DNA of 40,952 nt from Campylobacteraceae bacterium. GTDB lineage: Bacteria; Campylobacterota; Campylobacteria; Campylobacterales; Sulfurovaceae. This document shows, piece by piece, positions 34,962 to 40,952 of this stretch. Under the pieces are notes generated by a model. That model was not told the origin of the DNA. It worked only from the letters and a program-made list of their open reading frames with translations, and ran no database searches. The position numbers and the translations under genes were made by a program. How positions within the stretch are numbered: the stretch's first letter is position 1; every line of letters starts with the position of its first letter. The stretch lies in assembly GCA_026983875.1 (NCBI GenBank), contig JALSTG010000156.1, forward strand, positions 1 to 40,952. The letters are read 5' to 3'.

Positions 34962-35549
34962 ATGAAGCAAGGGAAAAGAGAGGAGCTTAAAGAACATTTT
35001 CGCCGCTGGGCGATTGAGCGCCTGCGCTCCGTACCGCCCGGAAGAGCTCGAATGGAGGATCGAAAACTGCGGGAACGCCTGAGAACCCATCTGCAGAAAC
35101 GAAAAATCAAAAGGGTTCTTTTGTACCTGCCTTTGACGCTGGAAGTGGATTTGCGACCTCTGATCGCGGAACTACGCCGTAAAAGGGTAGAGGTATATGT
35201 CCCTTTTATGGAGGGTGCAAGTTTCCGTCCGGTAAAATATAGATTGCCACTGCATAAAAAGCGTTTTGGCATTTATGAACCTAAAAACTCAAGACAATAT
35301 AGAGCACGGAAGATTGATATCGCGGTTGTGCCCATCGTGGGTACCGATCCGACATTGCGTCGGATCGGGTTTGGCAAAGGCTTTTATGATCGTTTTTTTG
35401 AAAAAGAGAAGCCGCATATCAAAGAGATTATTTTTATACAGCGGCGGTTTTGCCGCACCACTTTTGTCGTCACCGAGCGCCACGATATTCGAGCCGATGT
35501 CCTGATCGCAGGCAAAAGTGCCGGAGACTTTCCTTTCCCGGGAGAGTAG
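34962..35549 (+). CDS. 5-formyltetrahydrofolate cyclo-ligase family protein
   Basis: This 195-residue protein matches the 5-FCL (MTHFS) fold. A basic N-terminus precedes LLYLPLTLEVDLRPLIAEL, YVPFMEG, IDIAVVPIVGTDPTLRRIG and the nucleotide/substrate motif GFGKGFYDRFF. The reaction converts 5-formyl-THF to 5,10-methenyl-THF with ATP. The start ATG 34962 has AAGGAAGGG upstream. It is divergent from the lipoprotein gene and precedes rny. Confidence 0.87.
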   Translation: MKQGKREELKEHFRRWAIERLRSVPPGRARMEDRKLRERLRTHLQKRKIKRVLLYLPLTLEVDLRPLIAELRRKRVEVYVPFMEGASFRPVKYRLPLHKKRFGIYEPKNSRQYRARKIDIAVVPIVGTDPTLRRIGFGKGFYDRFFEKEKPHIKEIIFIQRRFCRTTFVVTERHDIRADVLIAGKSAGDFPFPGE

Positions 35550-35622
35550 CGCTGCCCGGTGACGCTGAACCCATATCTCTGATAGATCCCGTTGCCGTGT
35601 TGTTCTAAAAAAGGACAGACGA

Positions 35623-37146
35623 ATGGAGTTGTACTATCTTTGGATTACCCTGGCAGGGCTTTTGGGAGGGGGAATCGGTTTTGCCGCCGGACGCTTCTCC
35701 CTTGCACGGCGTTTTGACTATTTGAAGCTCGAAGCCGAGGCGAAGGCCCGGGCGATCGAACAGGAGGCGCAAAAGCTTCTGCATGATGCAGAGGCCGAAC
35801 GCCAGAGCCGGGCTTTGGCACAGGAGCGTCGTTTTGAAGAACGCCTGACGGAATTGGAAACCCGATGGCGGGATTTGAATCAAAAGGAGCAAGAGCTAGA
35901 AGAAGAACGGGGAAAGCTTCGGCAACTGGAAAACCGTCTGGAGGAGAAGTATCGCCATGCGGAAGAGCTTGCCGAACGTCGCCGTCGTCTTCTGGCGGAG
36001 GATTTGGAGCGCCTTGAAAACGTCGCATCCATGACAAGGGGGGAGGCGAAAGCGTTTCTCATCAAAAAGGTCGAAGAGCAAAGCGCTTCCGAACTGGCGG
36101 CGGTAGTGCGCAAACGAGTGAAACTGGCCGAGGACGAAGCCCGTCGCCGGGCCCATTACATTCTCGCCCAAGCGACGACTCGCTATGCCGGAGAGTTCGC
36201 CGGAGAGCGCCTCATCAATACCATCACGCTACCGACCGATGATCATAAGGGACGGATCATCGGCAAGGAGGGGCGCAATATCAAGGCCTTGGAGCAACTA
36301 TTGGGCGTCGATATTATTATCGATGAGACTCCCGGCGTCATCGTGGTCAGCAGCTTCAATCTCTATCGTCGTGCCATTGCCACCCGCGTCATCGAACTTC
36401 TGGTCGCCGACGGTCGGATCCATCCGGGGAGAATCGAGGAGGTCCATGCCAAGGTCCAGGAGGAGTTTGAACGGACGATCTACGAAGAGGGGGAGAATGT
36501 CCTGATCGATCTGGGACTCTTTCCTATGCACGAGGAGCTTATCAAACTCATCGGTCGACTCAAGTACCGGGCCAGCTACGGTCAAAACGCTCTGGCCCAC
36601 TCCCTGGAAGTAGCCCGCTTGGCGCGGGTCATGGCGGCGGAGATGGGCGGTGATGAGAAGCTGGCGATGCGTGCCGGGCTTCTGCACGATATCGGCAAGG
36701 CTCTGACCCAGGATTTCGGCGGCAATCATGTGGATCTCGGCGCGGAGCTCTGTCGAAAGTACAAAGAGCACCCGACGGTGATCAATGCGATCTATGCCCA
36801 TCACGGACACGCCGAGCCCGACAGTGTCGAGAGCGCCGCCGTCTGTGCCGCCGACGCGCTCAGCTCGGCCCGGCCCGGGGCTCGACGCGAAGTGCTGGAG
36901 AGCTTTACGCGCCGGGTGAAGGAGATCGAGGAGATCGCCAAAAAAGAAGAGGGGGTCGCCCACGCTTATGCGATCAACGCCGGCCGGGAGCTGCGGGTCT
37001 TCGTCGATGCAGGAAAGGTAGATGACAATCAGGCGGCCCGCTTGGCCCACGAGATCGCCCGGAAAGTCGAGGAACAGGTCCAGTACCCCGGGGAGGTGAA
37101 GGTCAATGTGATTCGTGAGACCCGGGCCGTAGAGTTTGCCCGCTGA
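35623..37146 (+). CDS. rny: Ribonuclease Y
   Basis: This 507-residue membrane-anchored endoribonuclease initiates mRNA decay. It has one N-terminal membrane helix (about 3-25, YYLWITLAGLLGGGIGFAAG), a long charged coiled coil (about 30-165) and a KH domain around DHKGRIIGKEGRNIKALEQ. The HD domain includes HSLEVARLARVMA, LLHDIGKA and AIYAHHGHAEPDS. Length and order match the family. ATG 35623 follows AAAGGAC. RNase Y and RNase R in the same window cover endo- and exonucleolytic decay. Confidence 0.95.
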   Translation: MELYYLWITLAGLLGGGIGFAAGRFSLARRFDYLKLEAEAKARAIEQEAQKLLHDAEAERQSRALAQERRFEERLTELETRWRDLNQKEQELEEERGKLRQLENRLEEKYRHAEELAERRRRLLAEDLERLENVASMTRGEAKAFLIKKVEEQSASELAAVVRKRVKLAEDEARRRAHYILAQATTRYAGEFAGERLINTITLPTDDHKGRIIGKEGRNIKALEQLLGVDIIIDETPGVIVVSSFNLYRRAIATRVIELLVADGRIHPGRIEEVHAKVQEEFERTIYEEGENVLIDLGLFPMHEELIKLIGRLKYRASYGQNALAHSLEVARLARVMAAEMGGDEKLAMRAGLLHDIGKALTQDFGGNHVDLGAELCRKYKEHPTVINAIYAHHGHAEPDSVESAAVCAADALSSARPGARREVLESFTRRVKEIEEIAKKEEGVAHAYAINAGRELRVFVDAGKVDDNQAARLAHEIARKVEEQVQYPGEVKVNVIRETRAVEFAR

Positions 37147-37211
37147 CTCAGCCGACTCTAATCCCTCCTTGCGATAGAATAATTTTATGAAACCACAGGA
37201 AGGATAACCGA

Positions 37212-37496
37212 ATGACCCAATGCATCAAAGCCCATATACGGATGGAAGAGCGTTATGAAGGCCTGAGCCTCACCTATGGAGATAATCCGGAACTCAAAGC
37301 CCAGGTTTTTGAAGCGATCGAAGCTGCGAAAAGAGAGACGGGACTCGATCCGGATATCTTTGGTAATCCTGCCAAGGAGCATCCCGAGAAGGAGGGGGTC
37401 TATATCGAGTTTCACGAGGACGCCCAACGGGAAGCGGGAGATTTCTTCGAGCGAGTGCTACATCGGCTGGGTGTCGTCTGCGAGAAGGACGACTGA
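37212..37496 (+). CDS. Small acidic protein of unknown function
   Basis: This 94-residue, soluble, acidic protein (MTQCIKAHIRMEERYEGLSL, ending GVVCEKDD) has no signal peptide and no motif I recognise. Its regular alpha/beta pattern looks like a compact fold. The ribosome site AGGAAGGA precedes ATG 37212, codon usage resembles its neighbours, and its TGA overlaps the start of the next gene (TGATG), so it is a real, translated gene. I recall a small unknown gene after rny in C. jejuni. Confidence 0.8.
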   Translation: MTQCIKAHIRMEERYEGLSLTYGDNPELKAQVFEAIEAAKRETGLDPDIFGNPAKEHPEKEGVYIEFHEDAQREAGDFFERVLHRLGVVCEKDD

Positions 37497-38017
37497 TGGG
37501 AAGGATCTTCCTGGCGCTTTTGGTGACGGTGCTTCTGGCTTGTGCCCAGGCTCCCCGGGTAGTCCTCAAAACGACGCAAGGCGAAATCATGCTCAAACTC
37601 TTCCCCAAGGCGGCTCCCCTGGCGGTGGAGAACTTCACGAAGCTGGTGAAGAAGGGCTACTACGACGGGACGATCTTTCATCGGGTTATCAAAGGTTTCA
37701 TGATCCAAGGGGGCGATCCTAGCGGGACCGGAAGAGGAGGAAGCTCGATCTGGGGAAAAGAGTTTAAGAATGAATATGCCCCCAATCTGGTCTTCGATCG
37801 TCCTTATCTCCTGGCCATGGCTAATCACGGTCCCAATACCAACGGCAGTCAGTTTTTTATCACCGTCGCTCCCGCCCCCTGGCTCAACGGCGGCTATACG
37901 ATCTTCGGCGAAGTGGTCAAAGGCAAAGAGGTGGTCGACGCCATCGACCGGACACCCACCGGTCCCGGAGATCGGCCTCTTAAAGAGCCAAAGATCATCA
38001 AAGCGATCGTCAAGTAG
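37496..38017 (+). CDS. Peptidyl-prolyl cis-trans isomerase, cyclophilin type, exported
   Basis: This 173-residue cyclophilin starts with a hydrophobic export signal containing LLAC, which could be a lipobox or a normal cleavage region. The core shows FHRVIKGFMIQGGDPSGTG (catalytic arginine), ANHGPNTNGSQFFIT and the PWLNGGYTIFGEV block with the tryptophan. It speeds proline isomerisation during folding in the periplasm. It overlaps the upstream gene by 1 bp, and cmoB starts on the next base after its stop. Confidence 0.92.
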   Translation: MGRIFLALLVTVLLACAQAPRVVLKTTQGEIMLKLFPKAAPLAVENFTKLVKKGYYDGTIFHRVIKGFMIQGGDPSGTGRGGSSIWGKEFKNEYAPNLVFDRPYLLAMANHGPNTNGSQFFITVAPAPWLNGGYTIFGEVVKGKEVVDAIDRTPTGPGDRPLKEPKIIKAIVK

Positions 38018-38923
38018 ATGCATCTCGATGACCTGCGGGCCGAACGGCGCCGATGGCTGAGGTGGAAAAATATTGCGCCGCTCGTTGAAGCGATCGATGC
38101 GCTGCCCGAACCTGTCGTGACCCGGCGGAGCTATGAGGATGTCGTGACGGCGGAACTGGATCCCGACTATGAGACCCGCTGGGGCGCGGAGATCGAAAAG
38201 ACGGCCCGGATGCTCATGCCCTGGCGCAAAGGGCCCTTTCATCTGGGCCGACTCTTTATCGACAGTGAGTGGCAGAGTCAGATCAAGTACAATCTTCTGT
38301 ACCCCCATTTTGACCTACGGGACAAGATGGTCGGCGATATCGGCTGCAACAACGGATACTATCTCTATCGGATGCTTGCCCAAAAGCCGGCGAAGCTCGT
38401 GGGCTTCGATCCGTCGGCTCTCTACTACAGCCAGTTTCGCTTTCTGGAGCGTTTCTTTTGCAGCGGAATCGGCTATGAACTTCTGGGAGTCGAGCATCTG
38501 GAGTATTACGAAGAGCCTTTCGATACGCTTTTTTGCCTGGGAGTGCTTTACCACCGCAGCGATCCCGTCTCTACACTGAAATCCCTGAAAAAAGGGCTCA
38601 AAAAAGGGGGAGAGCTCTTTCTGGATACTTTTATGATTGAAGGGGAGGAAGAGATTTGCTTGACGCCGGCGGGACGTTATTCCAAGATTCCCAACATCTA
38701 CTTCATCCCGACGATTCCTGCTCTTAAAAACTGGTGCTATCGGGCGGGATTCGGCTCGGTGGAAGTCCTGGCGGTCAAGCCCACCGACCGAACGGAGCAG
38801 CGCAAGACCGAATGGATTGCCACCCAAAGCCTGGAGGACTTTCTCGATCCCGAGGATCCTACCCGAACGGTGGAGGGGTATCCGGCCCCGAAGCGTGTCT
38901 ATATCAGGGCGATCAGAGCGTAG
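38018..38923 (+). CDS. cmoB: tRNA U34 carboxymethyltransferase
   Basis: This 301-residue SAM-superfamily enzyme uses carboxy-SAM to form 5-carboxymethoxyuridine at the tRNA wobble base. WRKGPFHLGRLFIDSEWQSQIK is the CmoB-specific entry, followed by the cofactor motif GDIGCNNGYYLYRM, LGVLYHRSDP and the C-terminal TEWIATQSLEDFLDP. ATG 38018 directly follows the cyclophilin stop, so coupling is likely. No cmoA is in the window. Confidence 0.92.
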   Translation: MHLDDLRAERRRWLRWKNIAPLVEAIDALPEPVVTRRSYEDVVTAELDPDYETRWGAEIEKTARMLMPWRKGPFHLGRLFIDSEWQSQIKYNLLYPHFDLRDKMVGDIGCNNGYYLYRMLAQKPAKLVGFDPSALYYSQFRFLERFFCSGIGYELLGVEHLEYYEEPFDTLFCLGVLYHRSDPVSTLKSLKKGLKKGGELFLDTFMIEGEEEICLTPAGRYSKIPNIYFIPTIPALKNWCYRAGFGSVEVLAVKPTDRTEQRKTEWIATQSLEDFLDPEDPTRTVEGYPAPKRVYIRAIRA

Positions 38924-39063
38924 TTTTCTCTCACCACTCTATTGTCGCAACAAGAAGATAAAAAATATCCAAACTTTTCTGAAAAAGAGTTTTTATTTTT
39001 AAATAAGCGAGCTTTCGCTATAAATACGCTATGAAATGAGGGGCTCTATTTACAGAAAGCCCA

Positions 39064-39069
39064 TATAAT
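39064..39069 (+). promoter_or_regulatory. Probable -10 box for the HsrA/CosR-like regulator
   Basis: TATAAT lies 41 bp before the ATG at 39110. The preceding spacer also has a small stem (AGCGA 39006-39010, TCGCT 39015-39019) that may end cmoB transcription. Confidence 0.5.
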
Positions 39070-39109
39070 GGCTTCTCTCAGCAAATTTTGAATGGACATG
39101 TGATCAGGG

Positions 39110-39769
39110 ATGAGGATTTTAACGGTAGGATTCGACGAAGAGTTTGCCAAAGAGGTAGAAAAAGAGATCGGGAAATATTTTATCTGCATCGTCGATAGTG
39201 CAATGGATCTATACGATGCCAGCAACTTCACCTATTTTCGTCACTATGAGCTGATTATCATTGTGGATGAGGGGGTACAGTTCTCCCTGGAGCGTTACGT
39301 TCACGAGATCAAAAAAAAGAAAAAAGAGACCAAGATTATCCTTCTGACTGACAAGCCCCAGAAGCAGCGGGCCTTTTTCGCTTTGGGGGTCGACGACGTA
39401 GTTTTCAATCATATCGGTGAACCTGATCTGATCGCTGCCCGGGTCCTGGCCAATATGCGCAATCTTTACGGCACCAAGGTCGATATCGGCAAACTGTGTA
39501 TCGACATTGTCAACAAGAAGATCGAATATGACGACAAAATCGTCTCTCTTAACGGCAAGACCTTCGATATCCTTGCCTACTTGGCTTTGCGTAAACAGCG
39601 GGTCTTTTCCAAAGACGAAATCATCAATGCACTCTGGGAAGAGCCCGAGTATGTCAGCGACAATACCGTTGAAGTAGCGATCAATCAGATCCGCAAGCGT
39701 CTGCGAAGTATTCTAGGCTTCCAGGTGATCCATACCGTTCGGCGGCGGGGCTACAAGTTTTCTTATTGA
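39110..39769 (+). CDS. Atypical OmpR-family response regulator, HsrA/CosR-like
   Basis: This 219-residue protein has a receiver domain (1-110) and an OmpR-type winged helix (about 125-219). The receiver lacks normal phosphorylation residues. The acidic pocket reads ILTVGFDEE, the phospho-site is Val52 with Asp53 one position late (YELIIIVDEG), and the conserved KP is replaced (DDVVFNHIGEPD). The DNA-binding end, LWEEPEYVSDNTVEVAINQI then TVRRRGYKF, closely resembles what I recall of H. pylori HP1043 (HsrA) and C. jejuni CosR. These are essential phosphorylation-independent orphan regulators of redox and metabolic genes. The ribosome site before ATG 39110 is weak. A canonical copy could exist elsewhere. 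Confidence 0.82.
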   Translation: MRILTVGFDEEFAKEVEKEIGKYFICIVDSAMDLYDASNFTYFRHYELIIIVDEGVQFSLERYVHEIKKKKKETKIILLTDKPQKQRAFFALGVDDVVFNHIGEPDLIAARVLANMRNLYGTKVDIGKLCIDIVNKKIEYDDKIVSLNGKTFDILAYLALRKQRVFSKDEIINALWEEPEYVSDNTVEVAINQIRKRLRSILGFQVIHTVRRRGYKFSY

Positions 39770-39815
39770 CAAATCTCAAGCCATAGAAGCGTTGCGGATT
39801 TATCCAAAATTCTCC

Positions 39816-39832
39816 GGGCATTAAGCCCCTTT
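39816..39832 (+). terminator. Short terminator candidate after the regulator
   Basis: GGGC-ATTAA-GCCC (39816-39828) is followed by CTTTT. The stem is only 4 bp and the gap to the convergent PBP gene is 144 bp. Confidence 0.3.
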
Positions 39833-39913
39833 TCTCACCGCTTGAATGAACACTTCTCGAACGATTGATCCTTCTCTTCTGCATTGACTACTGCAAGTTG
39901 GATAGCTTTGCCT

Positions 39914-40951
39914 CTAGAACATATCTGGCAAAGCTTCATGAGGAGTGGGATGTTTGCGGGGTGCGGGACGTGGAGGCCGATAATGGTGCACCGGCCGGGG
40001 GCGGGGTTTGACGGCCGGCCGGTGTTTCCGGGCTTTTTGGCGTATCTCCTGACGCTGCTGTCTGAGGAGCTCTTTGATCTTTCGGGTCCGCTCTTGCTGT
40101 TTTTTTCTGGCGATTTCACGTCGTTTTTTCTCTTTGGCCAACATTTCGGCTCGCTGTTCCGGTGTAAGATTGGGAGCCAAATAGTTGAGTTCTACTAGAT
40201 TGTCCACAATGCTTTTGAAGGTGGGTACGGCAGACTGAGAGGCGAAGTATTTGTGATATTTGCTTGCTTCGATGACCAGGACGCCGATCTCGTAGCGGTG
40301 ACCTTTGTCGTCGTTGGCAAAGCCGAAAAAGGAGCTGTTGTAGCGTTTGACATAACGACCCTTGGTTGCGATGTGGGCAGTTCCCGTCTTTCCGCCGATC
40401 TCCAGTCCGGGGTATTGGGCCGCGACGCCGGTCCCCTCCGAGACAACTTTTTTGAGAATTTTCTTCATTGCTCGGGCCGTAGCCGGTTGAATCACCTGCC
40501 GGATTTGGGCTTGAGTTTCCCGGAGGCGGAATTTGCGTCCGTCGTAGGACTCCAGATAGTCGACGATTCGCGGTGGGACGAGACGTCCGGAGTTGTTAAA
40601 GACGTTATGAGCCTGAAGGAGTTGGATGAATGTCGCTTGCATTCCATAACCGTAGGCTTGATTGGCCCGGTGGGGTTTCTTTTCCAGTTTCCAGGCAGGT
40701 TTGATCCGTCCGGGAAGTTCTCGGGAGAGATCGATATCCGTGCGCCGTCCCAAGCCGAAAGCTCTGAAGCCGTCGTACATCTCTTTGCCGCTAAGACGCC
40801 AGGCGATCTGGGAGATACCGATGTTGGAGGAGTGGACGATGATGTCGGTGGCGGTCAGGGAGTCGAAGGCCTCGTCGTCGGTGATTTTCTGATGTTTGCC
40901 GATATAGAAGGGGCCGCCGTTGTAGGTATTGAACCAAGTCTGGGGCGTGAC
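39914..40951 (-). CDS. ftsI: FtsI-type class B penicillin-binding protein, C-terminal part (partial)
   Basis: The frame is open to the window edge and encodes 345 residues with no start here. It shows transpeptidase motifs: SSN (in HSSNIGISQIAW, residues near 40951-40800) and KTGT (GGKTGTAHIATKGRY). GYGMQATFIQLLQAHNVFNN and RNEYGVLVIE-like strands complete the fold. It would cross-link septal peptidoglycan. The last about 90 residues (39917-40180) form an unusual extension: a Lys/Arg/Gln-rich helix (AKEKKRREIARKKQQERTRK) followed by a Pro/Arg/His-rich tail. The stop is TAG at 39914-39916. The symbol is tentative, since PBP2 paralogs are similar. Confidence 0.85.
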   Translation of the reverse strand, partial: VTPQTWFNTYNGGPFYIGKHQKITDDEAFDSLTATDIIVHSSNIGISQIAWRLSGKEMYDGFRAFGLGRRTDIDLSRELPGRIKPAWKLEKKPHRANQAYGYGMQATFIQLLQAHNVFNNSGRLVPPRIVDYLESYDGRKFRLRETQAQIRQVIQPATARAMKKILKKVVSEGTGVAAQYPGLEIGGKTGTAHIATKGRYVKRYNSSFFGFANDDKGHRYEIGVLVIEASKYHKYFASQSAVPTFKSIVDNLVELNYLAPNLTPEQRAEMLAKEKKRREIARKKQQERTRKIKELLRQQRQEIRQKARKHRPAVKPRPRPVHHYRPPRPAPRKHPTPHEALPDMF

Positions 40952-40952
40952 G

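Overview
The window looks like the chromosome of a sulfur-oxidising, autotrophic Campylobacterota (Sulfurovum/Nitratifractor/Sulfurimonas type), with G+C by eye in the mid-50s. The evidence is a monomeric NADP isocitrate dehydrogenase, a two-subunit class I fumarase and a four-subunit OorDABC 2-oxoglutarate:ferredoxin oxidoreductase (reductive TCA enzymes). It also has a complete Sox thiosulfate-oxidation cluster and an atypical OmpR-type regulator of the HsrA/CosR kind. Several gene blocks follow the order I recall from Campylobacter jejuni. No database search was possible, so the genus is inference.

Layout. 1-649: C-terminal end of dnaE. 849-7841: icd, mdh, fumarase alpha and beta, sucC, sucD. 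8181-16146: sox cluster in the order soxC-D-X-Y-Z-A-(unknown secreted protein)-B-(cytochrome c/thioredoxin fusion), preceded by a very AT-rich 339-bp spacer. 16308-19219: oorDABC. 19306-21330: proC and serS. 21365-25504 (minus): htpX, rnr, holA. 25668-28708: ilvC, a divergent polysaccharide deacetylase, dprA. 28726-30756 (minus): radA and a TlpA-like thioredoxin. 31052-33349: a hybrid sensor-kinase-like protein. 33368-34883 (minus): a thioredoxin-like lipoprotein and ftsY. 34962-38923: 5-formyltetrahydrofolate cyclo-ligase, RNase Y, a small unknown protein, a cyclophilin and cmoB. 39110-39769: HsrA/CosR-like regulator. 39914-40952 (minus): C-terminal part of an FtsI-type penicillin-binding protein. 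No tRNA, rRNA, CRISPR array or transposase was seen.

How it fits together. Sox proteins strip electrons from thiosulfate in the periplasm, and the flanking TCA/rTCA enzymes use reducing power to fix CO2. The sox genes lie exactly between sucD and oorD, which I recall as adjacent in C. jejuni, so the sox block appears to interrupt an older carbon-metabolism cluster.

Most unusual signals. (1) Two related intergenic repeats flank rnr. They are built of heptanucleotide tandem arrays and end in a hairpin that holds the Shine-Dalgarno sequence of the next gene (holA, rnr). (2) The hybrid kinase-like protein lacks both the kinase and Hpt phospho-histidines but keeps an intact receiver. (3) A cytochrome c-thioredoxin fusion and an unknown secreted two-cysteine protein are embedded in the sox operon. 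(4) An FtsI-type PBP has a long basic, Pro/His-rich C-terminal tail.
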